DNA of 6,044 nucleotides, taken from positions 1 to 6,044 of the forward strand of contig PKXI01000130.1 of the NCBI GenBank assembly GCA_003133425.1, written 5' to 3'. Position numbers and translations under genes: made by a program. This document shows positions 1-6,044 of the stretch, in pieces; positions within the stretch are counted from its first letter, which is position 1; every line of letters begins with the position of its first letter. Origin of the DNA: Acidobacteriaceae bacterium (lineage in GTDB: Bacteria; Acidobacteriota; Terriglobia; Terriglobales; Acidobacteriaceae). The notes beneath the pieces are model-generated. The model did no database searches and was not told the origin of the DNA. It saw only the letters and a list, made by a program, of their open reading frames with translations.

Positions 1-293
1 CCATGTTCGTCATCGGCTCGGTGCTCATCGTCTCCGGCATTCAGATGCTCGCCATCGGCCTTCTCGGCGAATTGCAGGTGCGCCACTACTACACCAGCCA
101 GCATCCTGCCTCTTACGCCATCGACCGGTCTTGTTCGTCTGGTTCCCGCCGACGAGCAGAGCCTGATGTCAGAGAGCAAGGAAGACGACTTCTAGCGGCT
201 CTCCCGCTGGCAACGCCATCGAACGCTGAAGACTCAAGCTTCGTCCAACCGTATGCGAGCAATTCATCCTCATCTGTCGATAACAGGCCTTAG
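1..293 (+). CDS. C-terminal end of family 2 glycosyltransferase (partial, probably frameshifted)
   Basis: Only the last part of the gene is inside the window; the frame runs in from the left edge with codons at 3, 6, 9 and so on. The visible protein starts with a hydrophobic helix (FVIGSVLIVSGIQMLAIGLL), followed by GELQVRHYYTSQHPASYAIDR. That is the usual last membrane helix and cytoplasmic tail of GT2 enzymes of the dolichol/undecaprenyl-phosphate sugar transferase type, which typically read LGLLGE-x2-R-x-Y-x2-(S/V)-x6-Y. Such enzymes move a sugar from a nucleotide donor to a polyprenyl phosphate at the inner membrane face. After R at 126-128 the open frame becomes a Ser/Arg-rich, low-quality sequence ending at TAG 291-293. 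Dropping one base at about 129 instead gives LVRLVPADEQSLM and an acidic end ESKEDDF, stopping at TAG 193-195. I think that shorter end is the original one. The family call is fairly safe; the substrate cannot be told. Confidence 0.7.
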   Translation, partial: MFVIGSVLIVSGIQMLAIGLLGELQVRHYYTSQHPASYAIDRSCSSGSRRRAEPDVREQGRRLLAALPLATPSNAEDSSFVQPYASNSSSSVDNRP

Positions 294-484
294 CTCGTTT
301 CGAGCCGCTTCCAGTTGAACAATGGCCCGAATCGATCATTCACAGGTTCCTCCAAGTTCTGCTTGCACCCGAGGTAACGCTCTGTAGTCAAAACTGAGGC
401 GTGGCCAAGAAGAAACTGGATCTGCTCCAATTCGCCTCCGCTCGCGTGGCACAGCTTCGCACAGGTTCCACGATAATGCCGCAT
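290..484 (-). pseudogene. Tyrosine recombinase/integrase C-terminal fragment (copy 1)
   Basis: This 64-residue frame carries only the end of a phage-type integrase catalytic domain. It has LCHASGGELEQIQFLLGHAS (residues 11-30) and TTERYLGCKQN, giving the box III histidine (H28) and the nucleophilic tyrosine (Y37). The usual HDLRRT box II is damaged: it reads HYRGT, so the expected arginine register is lost. Full-length enzymes are about 300-400 residues; the N-terminal DNA-binding domain and the first catalytic arginine are absent. The ATG overlaps that of copy 2 on the opposite strand, and no ribosome binding site precedes it because upstream DNA is the inside of copy 2. The tail after NDRFG is unlike copy 2 and runs to TAA 290-292, touching the end of the upstream open frame. 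Almost certainly a non-functional remnant. Confidence 0.8.
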
Positions 485-641
485 GCGGCATTTGAGGCGC
501 AGTTGCGCCCGTCTATGCCACGGATCTGGAGGCGAGCTCGAACAGATTCAATTTCTGCTTGGCCATGCTTCGGTGCAAACCACAGAACGGTACATCGGAT
601 GCAAGCAGAACTTTAAACAAGCGGTCAATGATCGCTTCGGG
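326..641. repeat. Imperfect inverted repeat made of two integrase 3' ends, no spacer
   Basis: The left arm (326-484, read on the minus strand) and right arm (483-641, plus strand) align codon for codon over 53 codons without a gap. I count 46 mismatches in 159 bases. The arms abut at the centre of the palindrome at 475-492, so both integrase remnants begin at the same codon. Homology stops at the NDRFG codons on each side; the flanks beyond differ. Confidence 0.8.
475..492. repeat. Perfect 18-bp palindrome at the integrase junction
   Basis: AATGCCGCATGCGGCATT equals its own reverse complement. Its centre lies between 483 and 484, inside CATG, so the ATG codons of the two divergent fragments overlap by two bases. 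It could be a by-product of the joining event or a recombination or protein-binding site; the sequence does not decide this. Confidence 0.85.
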
Positions 642-668
642 ATTTCAGTCGCAAGCGATGCGGCTTGA
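483..668 (+). pseudogene. Tyrosine recombinase/integrase C-terminal fragment (copy 2)
   Basis: This 61-residue frame is a second, diverged integrase end. It shows HLRRSCARLCH (a box II-like HxxR), then GELEQIQFLLGHASVQTTER, then YIGCKQN and AVNDRFG. The histidine of LGH (H28) and the tyrosine of TTERY (Y37) are kept. Compared with the usual HDLRRTCARLCH it lacks one codon, the D, so the arginine register is shifted. It agrees with copy 1 at 42 of 53 residues, but only about 71% of bases; most differences are at third codon positions. The two were therefore separate genes under selection for a long time, not a fresh duplication. The first two thirds of the enzyme are absent and no ribosome binding site precedes the ATG. 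It ends at TGA 666-668. A remnant of an integrated element is the simplest reading. Confidence 0.8.
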
Positions 669-1299
669 GGTGCGGCGATAACGCGATCGGGCAATGTTGG
701 CGAGAGCGTCCTTTATCATTCACTACTTGGTTGGCAAGCCCCCAGGAGGCTTCTAATTCACTTCTTCGAAATGGCGACAAAGCGCTCAAGTAGTTTGCAA
801 CCCGACGGCATTCCTAGACTCTGCGGCGTTGGAGGACTATTCGTTGCGATCATCCGTAAAACGCTGTCAATGAGTGGCCTGGTCTCTTAACCGACAATCG
901 GATCCATCAGCGCGGCCAAAAACGATAACTGTAGATGTCAGTTGTGTTGTGGATCATGCGATGCGCCTCTGCTTGATGCTGCACTGGCCGGATGAGCACA
1001 TGGTTCTTGGGCGGCAATATTTCATCCGTCACCGGGCGCGCTTATCGAAAGCGCCAAAGACTGCCATTGCTGTGCCGAGAATCTCACTCTCGGAATCTGC
1101 GCTGGGATTGGCGGTGCGTCTGTCACCCACATTTTAACTGTTCAAAATCGGACGGGACCGAGCTGCAAGCGGGCACTTCAGCGCAAGCATCCAACGATGC
1201 ATTCAACGTAAGTGATTTGTTTTCAACGACAGGAGTCGATGGCCGTCTGGCACGGCAATTGCTATCCTTCTCATTGATGGATCTTGCTCGCCCATCAGC

Positions 1300-1410
1300 A
1301 TGGTCGCCCACGATTCCCGGTTCGCCTCCAGGTTCGCCCGCCACGCCGAGCGCGATGTCGATCTCTTCGACGGCGAGATCGTATTCGAGATTGAGTTGGA
1401 AAGGCTCTAA
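1300..1410 (+). CDS. Doubtful 36-codon ORF just ahead of the permease
   Basis: ATG 1300-1302 to TAA 1408-1410 gives a charged peptide with repeated RFA near the start and an acidic end ([16 protein letters not shown]). The frame is open back to a stop at 1213-1215. Its stop overlaps the first base of the purine-rich ribosome binding site at 1409-1420, an arrangement seen in translational coupling. There is no clear ribosome binding site of its own and I recognise no family. It could be a short leader ORF, the tail of a decayed gene, or chance. Confidence 0.15.
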   Translation: MVAHDSRFASRFARHAERDVDLFDGEIVFEIELERL

Positions 1411-1420
1411 AGGAAGGGGG
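1409..1420 (+). promoter_or_regulatory. Ribosome binding site of the permease gene
   Basis: The run AAAGGAAGGGGG is a strong purine-rich Shine-Dalgarno-like stretch. It lies right before ATC 1422-1424 and about 43 bases before TTG 1464, the first ordinary start codon in frame. Its position therefore argues that translation begins near 1422, not at 1464. Confidence 0.5.
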
Positions 1421-1463
1421 CATCACCACGCTTATTCAAGACATTCATTACGCTCTTCGCCAG

Positions 1464-3908
1464 TTGCGCAAGTCGCCGGGATTCACGTTGACCGTAGTGC
1501 TGATGCTGGCTCTCGGCATCGGCGCCACAACAGCGATTTTCTCGATCGTGGAGGGAGTGCTGCTGCGGCCGCTGCCGTTTCCCGAACCGGGCCGGCTGGT
1601 GGCGCAAGGCGACGTTCTGGAGGGAGCGGGCAATGGCAGCGGTACACACGCCGTTACGGCAGTGGGGCTTCGCGCCTATACCCGTGATATGCGCAGCTAC
1701 TCCAGCCTGGGCGCTTACCAGGCAAGAAGCTTTGAACTATCCGGCGCGGGCGACCCGGCGAGGATTAACGCCGCACGGCTGACTGCCAGCATGTTTCCGA
1801 CTCTGGGCGTTTCGCCGTTGATAGGGCGCGTGTTTACACCGCAGGAGGATGACGGCAGACAGCAGTTGGCGGTGTTGAGCTACCAGATGTGGCACAGCCG
1901 GTTCCACGGCGATGCGCACATCCTGGGTCAGAAGATTCTGCTGGACCGAAATCCCTACCAGATCATCGGCGTGATGCCGCGCGGATTCGAGTTTCCGCTG
2001 GTTCCAGGCCAGTTAAACCGCAGCGACCTTTGGGTGCCGATGAGCATAACCCCGTTGGAAATCAATAACGCAGCGGGCTGGGAGTTTCAGATGGTGGGGC
2101 GACTGAAACCGGGCGTCACTCCGGCACAGGCCGAGCAGGATGCAGGGCGGACGGCGCAGGAGATCATGCGTGGATTTCCCGCGTTCATGGGCGGCGTGCG
2201 TATCCATCCGGCGGTGCAACCCCTTGCGGAGTCCACGGTTGAGCAGGCTCGTCCGCTGGTTCGCACGTTGTTCCTGGCCGTCGTGGTAGTGCTGTTCATT
2301 GCCTGCGCCAATCTTGCCGGGCTCTTGCTGGTGCGAGTGATCCGCCGCCGCCGCGAAATCTCCGTCCGCCTTGCCCTGGGCGCGAGTGCGGTGGCCATTT
2401 TGCGCCAGACTCTGGTGGAGACGCTGATGCTAAGCCTGGCTGGCGGGCTTGTGGGACTGGTTCTGGCTTCGGCAGGGCTTCAGATGGGCCTCAGTTTCCT
2501 GCCCAAGACGCTGCCGCGCATCAACGCAATCTCGCTCGATTGGCGGGTCGTGGCTTTCTCTATACTCCTGGCCGGGTTCACCGGCCTTCTGTGCGGTCTG
2601 GTCCCGGCTCTCTCCGCTTCTCGTACCGCTGTCAACGACGCATTGAAGGAAGGCGGGCGTACTGGAACAGCAGGCGGTGGGCAAGCGCGTCTGCGCTCGG
2701 CGCTGGTGGTTGCCGAGATCGCGGTGGCGTTAGTGCTGCTGGTTGCCTCCGGGTTGCTTTTGCGCAGCTTTGAAAAGATGCGCTCCGTTCCCCTAGGTTT
2801 TCGCACCGATCACTTGCTGACCGCCGCGTACGGCCTTCCCTGGCAGCAATACTCGACGCAGACCTCCGTGGATGGGTTCGATGGCGCGCTGCTGCGCAAG
2901 CTGGAGCGGTTGCCGGGGGTGGAGTCTGTGGGAGTCACCCAGACGCTGCCGACCGTAGGGGCTGACGGCGTCAGCTTTTTTGTCGCAGAGGGGTATGTGC
3001 CGCCCCAGGGGGCGGGCATGAATGCTTCCTGGGGTTCCCATCAGGTTATGGGTCACTATTTCCGCGCCGCGGGCATTCCCCTGTTGCGGGGCCGTGACTT
3101 TACCGAAACCGACGATGCGCGAGCGCCGCTGGTGGTGGTGGTAAACCGCAGTCTGGCACAGTTCTATTGGCCCGGCCAGGATCCCATCGGCAAGCGCGTG
3201 CGCTGGGGCGTGCCCGCGTCACCCACGCCCTGGATAACGGTGGTGGGTGAGGTTGGAGACATCAAGCAGACCGCGGCCGACTTAGATACGCAGTCGCAGA
3301 TTTATCAACCTGCTAGCCAGAATGTAGCCTCTTACGGCCCTTTGGCGCGTCCCGAGATGATGAACGGCAATTTTGGCACTATCGTGTTGCACACAGCGCT
3401 GTCGCCGGATCAGATGGTGGACGCACTGCGCGCTACCGTCCGCTCCATCGATCCGCAGTTACCGCTCATCCGCGTCGAGTCCATGGATCAAGTGGTTGCG
3501 GAGGGCCAGGCGTCGCGCCGCTTCAACGCCATGCTCATCTCTTTCTTTGCCGCGGCGGCCGTGCTGCTGGCTCTCCTGGGCATCTACAGCGTTATTGCCT
3601 TTTCCACCGCGCTCCGCAAGCAGGAAATGGCCATACGGCTGGCGCTGGGTGCGCAACGCTTCAACGTGGTGGGGTTGGTTCTTTCCTCCGGCGCAAAGCT
3701 GGGTCTGGCAGGATGCGGCATCGGGGCCGCGGTGGCCATGTTTGCCACGCGCCTGCTGCGCTCTCTGTTGTTCCAGGTTGATCCGCTGGACCCGTTTGTG
3801 CTGGTTCTCGCGGCCCTGTCAATCTTTGTGCTTGCACTCGCGGCATCACTGATTCCGGCGCGCCGCGCCGCATCCATTGAACCTGTCCAGGCCCTGCGCG
3901 CCGAATGA
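1464..3908 (+). CDS. ADOP-family permease (duplicated MacB/FtsX-like ABC transporter permease)
   Basis: The protein has 814 residues from TTG 1464; about 14 more conserved residues ([12 protein letters not shown]) lie upstream in frame. The architecture is two MacB-type permease units in one chain. Unit one has a TM helix at about 9-30, a periplasmic MacB_PCD-like domain at about 31-260, then TM helices near 266-290, 318-345 and 360-385. Unit two has TM about 411-434, a periplasmic domain about 440-685, then TM near 690-715, 735-760 and 778-798. FtsX signatures are repeated: [11 protein letters not shown] (298-308) and [11 protein letters not shown] (721-731). The C-terminus, [18 protein letters not shown], is typical. 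The opening [19 protein letters not shown] and [14 protein letters not shown] are classic for acidobacterial duplicated orphan permeases. Relatives work with MacB-like ATPases in export or mechanotransmission; no ATPase gene, nor the PadR regulator often found before ADOP genes, is visible here. The substrate is unknown. The reading frame is intact to TGA; only the start is odd. Confidence 0.93.
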   Translation: MRKSPGFTLTVVLMLALGIGATTAIFSIVEGVLLRPLPFPEPGRLVAQGDVLEGAGNGSGTHAVTAVGLRAYTRDMRSYSSLGAYQARSFELSGAGDPARINAARLTASMFPTLGVSPLIGRVFTPQEDDGRQQLAVLSYQMWHSRFHGDAHILGQKILLDRNPYQIIGVMPRGFEFPLVPGQLNRSDLWVPMSITPLEINNAAGWEFQMVGRLKPGVTPAQAEQDAGRTAQEIMRGFPAFMGGVRIHPAVQPLAESTVEQARPLVRTLFLAVVVVLFIACANLAGLLLVRVIRRRREISVRLALGASAVAILRQTLVETLMLSLAGGLVGLVLASAGLQMGLSFLPKTLPRINAISLDWRVVAFSILLAGFTGLLCGLVPALSASRTAVNDALKEGGRTGTAGGGQARLRSALVVAEIAVALVLLVASGLLLRSFEKMRSVPLGFRTDHLLTAAYGLPWQQYSTQTSVDGFDGALLRKLERLPGVESVGVTQTLPTVGADGVSFFVAEGYVPPQGAGMNASWGSHQVMGHYFRAAGIPLLRGRDFTETDDARAPLVVVVNRSLAQFYWPGQDPIGKRVRWGVPASPTPWITVVGEVGDIKQTAADLDTQSQIYQPASQNVASYGPLARPEMMNGNFGTIVLHTALSPDQMVDALRATVRSIDPQLPLIRVESMDQVVAEGQASRRFNAMLISFFAAAAVLLALLGIYSVIAFSTALRKQEMAIRLALGAQRFNVVGLVLSSGAKLGLAGCGIGAAVAMFATRLLRSLLFQVDPLDPFVLVLAALSIFVLALAASLIPARRAASIEPVQALRAE

Positions 3909-3973
3909 TGCCGCAGGAACCTCTACCTTCTGCCCCAGTCTTTAATTAACCTCAATCGCTGTAATTGGGGCGG

Positions 3974-3990
3974 GCCAAGTTCAGCTTGGC
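3974..3990 (+). other. Small hairpin in the permease to DUF1349 gap
   Basis: GCCAAG (3974-3979) pairs with CTTGGC (3985-3990) around a five-base loop. No T-run follows; instead the purine-rich ribosome binding site of the next gene begins at once. It is therefore not a standard intrinsic terminator. A weaker outer pairing, GCCCCA (3932-3937) with TGGGGC (3966-3971), encloses the palindrome TTAATTAA (3942-3949). These might matter for mRNA ends or translation of the next gene, or be chance. Confidence 0.3.
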
Positions 3991-4013
3991 AAGGAAAGGA
4001 AGAACCAGAAACC

Positions 4014-4703
4014 ATGAAGAGGCAACTTCTAACGCTGTCATTCGTACTAATTTGCTTTACTGCTCAACACGGGTCTGCTCAAAACGTCGCGAGTGAAGCA
4101 TGCCACATTGCGTTGCCGGGAATCACTTTTACTCGCTCACTGAACGGAGCCGCCGCTCATGCCAAGGTCGAGGATGGCAGACTGACGCTTACGAGCGAAG
4201 CCAGGCGGGATACTTTCCGAGACCCCAACGAGAAGTTCACCAACAACAACGCGCCGCTTTTGCTCGCCGAGGTTGACAACCAGAAGCCATTCACGCTGAC
4301 AGCAAAGATCACACCGACGTTTCTGAAGACATATGACGCCGGGGCGTTGTTTATCTACGTGAAAGATGACCTCTGGTTTAAGTTGGCGATGGAAATGGAT
4401 GAACACCATAAGCCAAGGATGGTTAGCGTTCGCACCATCGGGACCTCTGACGACAACGACCACGACGTCATCCCGGAGAAGAGCGTCTATATGAAGATCT
4501 CTTCGGACGCCAGAAACGTCGGGTTCTACTACTCGCTCGACGAAAAGAACTGGCAGTTGATTCGCCTCTTCAAGAATGACTACCCAGCATCGATCTGGGT
4601 GGGGATCAGCGCCCAGTCTCCCATCGGTGAAGGAACATCCGCGGTCTTCGATGACCTTTCGTTGACCCGGCAGAGCGTTTCCAACTTCCGACTGGGGAAC
4701 TGA
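4014..4703 (+). CDS. Secreted DUF1349 (concanavalin A-like) protein
   Basis: The protein has 229 residues. It starts with a Sec signal peptide: MKRQ, a hydrophobic core at about 5-16, and a likely cut after GSA (residue 22), so the mature protein is exported. The rest matches the DUF1349 family, a beta-sandwich with a concanavalin A-like fold. Family marks are TNNNAPLLL (76-84), TYDAGALFIYVKDDLWFKLA (106-125), VSVRT (137-141) followed by an acidic SDDNDHD (145-151), FYYSLDEKNW (171-180) and ISAQSPIGEGTSAVFDDLSL (198-217). The length is near the family's usual size of roughly 190 residues plus the leader. Known relatives include Bacillus YesU and the fungal Ree1-type proteins; carbohydrate binding is suspected for the fold but not proven here. 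A purine-rich stretch, AAGGAAAGGAAG, ends about 11 bases before the ATG and supports this start. The gene starts 105 bases after the permease stop. Its function in this organism is unknown. Confidence 0.88.
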   Translation: MKRQLLTLSFVLICFTAQHGSAQNVASEACHIALPGITFTRSLNGAAAHAKVEDGRLTLTSEARRDTFRDPNEKFTNNNAPLLLAEVDNQKPFTLTAKITPTFLKTYDAGALFIYVKDDLWFKLAMEMDEHHKPRMVSVRTIGTSDDNDHDVIPEKSVYMKISSDARNVGFYYSLDEKNWQLIRLFKNDYPASIWVGISAQSPIGEGTSAVFDDLSLTRQSVSNFRLGN

Positions 4704-4887
4704 ACTCGTTGCGTCTCTCTGGTATTCCGTAGGTCCGCGCCCAGCTTGGCTCCGGTGTACCGTGCGCTGACAGAGTCAATTACGGTGATGCGGGGGAACC
4801 TTCAGGACCAGGCTCTCGTATTGGTGTCTTAGGAAAGGCGACCCATCTTCCGGAATGGCTTCATGGGCAAATCTCTGTCTTCACAAG

Positions 4888-4894
4888 AAAGGGA
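4888..4894 (+). promoter_or_regulatory. Ribosome binding site favouring a TTG start for the acyltransferase
   Basis: AAAGGGA lies about six bases before TTG 4900-4902. The only in-frame ATG upstream (4855-4857) has its nearest purine stretch, AGGAAAGG, about 16 bases away, which is too far, and it would add 15 residues that do not look conserved. Confidence 0.5.
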
Positions 4895-4899
4895 ACACT

Positions 4900-6044
4900 T
4901 TGCAAGACATTACGAAACCGGTTACGGCTAGACTTGACTACATTGACAATCTTCGATGGACGATGATTTTTCTCGTGGTGGTGGTGCATTCTGCTTGCAC
5001 GTACAGTGGTCTTGGCAGTTGGTATTACGTCGAAAGGTCCTCTCTTTCGCCTTTATCGCAACTCTTCTTCAGACTTTTCCTAAGCCTTTGTCAGGGCTTT
5101 TTCATGGGCTTTCTCTTCTTTCTGGGAGGGCTCTTTGTCCCGAGTTCTTATGACCGCAAGGGCGCAGCGCGATTCCTGCGCGACCGCTTTATCCGATTGG
5201 GCGTTCCTTCGCTGCTTTTCATGCTCGTCGTTCATCCCTTCACTGGCCAGTTTCTGCTGCACTGGTGGAAGAACGACTTCGCAAACGGGTACTGGCGGTA
5301 CATCACCAGCTTTCGTTTTCTGGCCGGCAGTGGGCCAATGTGGTTTGCCGTTGCACTATTCTTCTTCAGCGTCAACTACGCTTGCTGGAAAATGATCCCC
5401 CACGGTGCGAGAACCCCTGTCGCAGTCAAGCCGAAATGGGGGCACCTCTGGCTCACCGGCACTGTAATTTGGATACTCGCCTTCCTGATTCGTACTGTGC
5501 AGCCGATGGGAACCAACGTATTCAACATGCAGCTTTGCTTCTTTGCGCAATATGTTGTTCTATTCTCATTAGGCATCGTGGCTCGGCGCAGGCGCTGGCT
5601 GCAACTGCTTGACGACAAAATGGGGTTTATCGCGCTGGCGCTCGGTGCGCTGGCTGCACCGGCATTGTGGATTGCAATGGTCATAGTTCTTAGAACCATT
5701 CCCAACAGCATGCACCTGCTTAACGGCGGCTGGAATCTGCCCAGCGCAATGTATGCGTTCTGGGAATCCTTCTACTGCGTGACGATTTGCACAGGGCTCC
5801 TGGTGCTCTACCGGTACTTGTGCAACCGCCGCGACAGAGTCGAGGCGTTCTTGAGCGACAACTCCTTCGGCGTTTACTTCATACACCCGCCGGTGCTGAT
5901 TGCCATTACACTTCTCATGGCGCCATTCGCATGGCCGCCGATCGCCAAATTTGCCATCGCCGCGGTGACAGCCATCTTCGCCAGCTACAGCGCCGTCTCT
6001 CTCGTTCTGCGCCGCTTGCCCTTAGCCGAAGTTCGTCACGAAAT
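4900..6044 (+). CDS. Acyltransferase 3 family integral membrane protein (partial, cut by right edge)
   Basis: At least 381 residues are visible; the frame is open to the window edge, so the stop lies outside. It begins RLDYIDNLRW (11-20) and continues into the first helix. R19 and H30 give the R-x10-H motif of the acyltransferase-3 (OafA/OafB, OpgC) family, thought to form part of the acyl-transfer site. The basic motif FLRDRFIRLGVP (92-103) is also typical, as is the late DNSFGVYFIHPPVLIAI (320-336). About ten hydrophobic segments can be seen, near 21-35, 56-80, 98-118, 146-164, 184-200, 211-226, 242-264, 290-306, 323-340 and 348-370. This is the expected fold for the family. Members transfer acetyl or other acyl groups onto sugars, lipids or periplasmic glucans; the RLDYIDNLRW opening resembles the OpgC-like branch, but the acceptor cannot be told. 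TTG 4900 is chosen because of the ribosome binding site and because the LRW motif must be included. The preceding 196-bp gap holds nothing recognisable. Confidence 0.85.
   Translation, partial: MQDITKPVTARLDYIDNLRWTMIFLVVVVHSACTYSGLGSWYYVERSSLSPLSQLFFRLFLSLCQGFFMGFLFFLGGLFVPSSYDRKGAARFLRDRFIRLGVPSLLFMLVVHPFTGQFLLHWWKNDFANGYWRYITSFRFLAGSGPMWFAVALFFFSVNYACWKMIPHGARTPVAVKPKWGHLWLTGTVIWILAFLIRTVQPMGTNVFNMQLCFFAQYVVLFSLGIVARRRRWLQLLDDKMGFIALALGALAAPALWIAMVIVLRTIPNSMHLLNGGWNLPSAMYAFWESFYCVTICTGLLVLYRYLCNRRDRVEAFLSDNSFGVYFIHPPVLIAITLLMAPFAWPPIAKFAIAAVTAIFASYSAVSLVLRRLPLAEVRHE

Larger units (their letters stand above)
669..1421. other. Region without a supported gene
   Basis: About 750 bases between the integrase remnant and the permease. 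Several frames stay open by chance (874-1137 and from 992 on the plus strand; 1123-1344 on the minus strand), but none gives a protein I recognise and none has a good ribosome binding site. A third plus frame, open from about 994 to TAA 1209-1211, is Cys-rich around residues CHCC and also unrecognised. No convincing sigma-70 promoter, terminator, tRNA or intact mobile element is visible. The stretch may be decayed DNA left by the same insertion history as the integrase fragments, plus the upstream control region of the permease gene. Confidence 0.55.

Noticed and set aside
401..616. A plus-strand frame crossing both integrase fragments
   Set aside because: It reads antisense to copy 1 and out of frame in copy 2; a shadow of the two real remnants.
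727..757. A possible promoter, TTGGTT and TCTAAT
   Set aside because: The -35 match is poor, the spacing is about 19 bases, and no gene follows nearby.
722..794. An 8-bp inverted repeat, ACTACTTG (722-729) and CAAGTAGT (787-794)
   Set aside because: Short, 57 bases apart and without extension; expected by chance in a window this long.
874..1137. An 87-codon plus-strand frame
   Set aside because: Begins at GTG without a ribosome binding site and gives no recognisable protein; likely chance.
1123..1344. A 73-codon minus-strand frame rich in Gly/Glu
   Set aside because: No recognised domain and no start signal; compatible with a chance frame in GC-rich DNA.
992..1687. A 231-codon open frame spanning the gap and the permease start
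   Set aside because: No family resemblance, low-complexity Ser/Arg/Gly-rich end, no ribosome binding site, and its last 220 bases overlap the clearly coding permease frame.
2087..2806. Several long minus-strand frames inside the permease gene
   Set aside because: Arg/Pro/Ser-rich antisense shadows of a strongly conserved plus-strand coding frame.
5265..5886. Open frames on both strands inside the acyltransferase gene
   Set aside because: The acyltransferase frame has conserved motifs and about ten membrane segments; the others are shadows.

Overview
The window looks like a chromosomal segment of an Acidobacteriota member, probably Terriglobia-like. The main pointer is a full-length, internally duplicated MacB/FtsX-type permease without an ATPase partner (the ADOP family, which is greatly expanded in that phylum). 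The tyrosine-recombinase remnants are also of a type I associate with acidobacterial genomes. This placement is inference from protein families; there is no rRNA or other marker.

Layout. Positions 1-293 hold the 3' end of a family 2 glycosyltransferase of the polyprenyl-phosphate sugar transferase type. Its last codons look frameshifted. Positions 290-668 hold two diverged C-terminal fragments of tyrosine recombinases, placed head to head and meeting with no spacer at a perfect 18-bp palindrome. Positions 669-1421 have no gene I can support, apart from a doubtful 36-codon ORF that ends at the ribosome binding site of the next gene. From about 1422 or 1464 to 3908 lies the ADOP permease, whose conserved N-terminus extends upstream of any ordinary start codon. 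Positions 4014-4703 encode a secreted DUF1349 protein (concanavalin A-like fold). From 4900 to the right edge runs a truncated acyltransferase-3 membrane protein, probably starting at TTG.

All intact or nearly intact genes are on the plus strand, but the gaps (105 bp and 196 bp) and the unrelated families do not show that they form one operon. The glycosyltransferase and acyltransferase both suggest cell-envelope glycan or lipid modification. The ADOP and DUF1349 proteins are membrane and exported proteins of uncertain role. The recombinase remnants mark the left third as a past integration site.

I do not see a complete undescribed system. The least ordinary feature is the symmetrical junction of the two recombinase fragments. 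No tRNA, rRNA, CRISPR array or complete insertion sequence was recognised.
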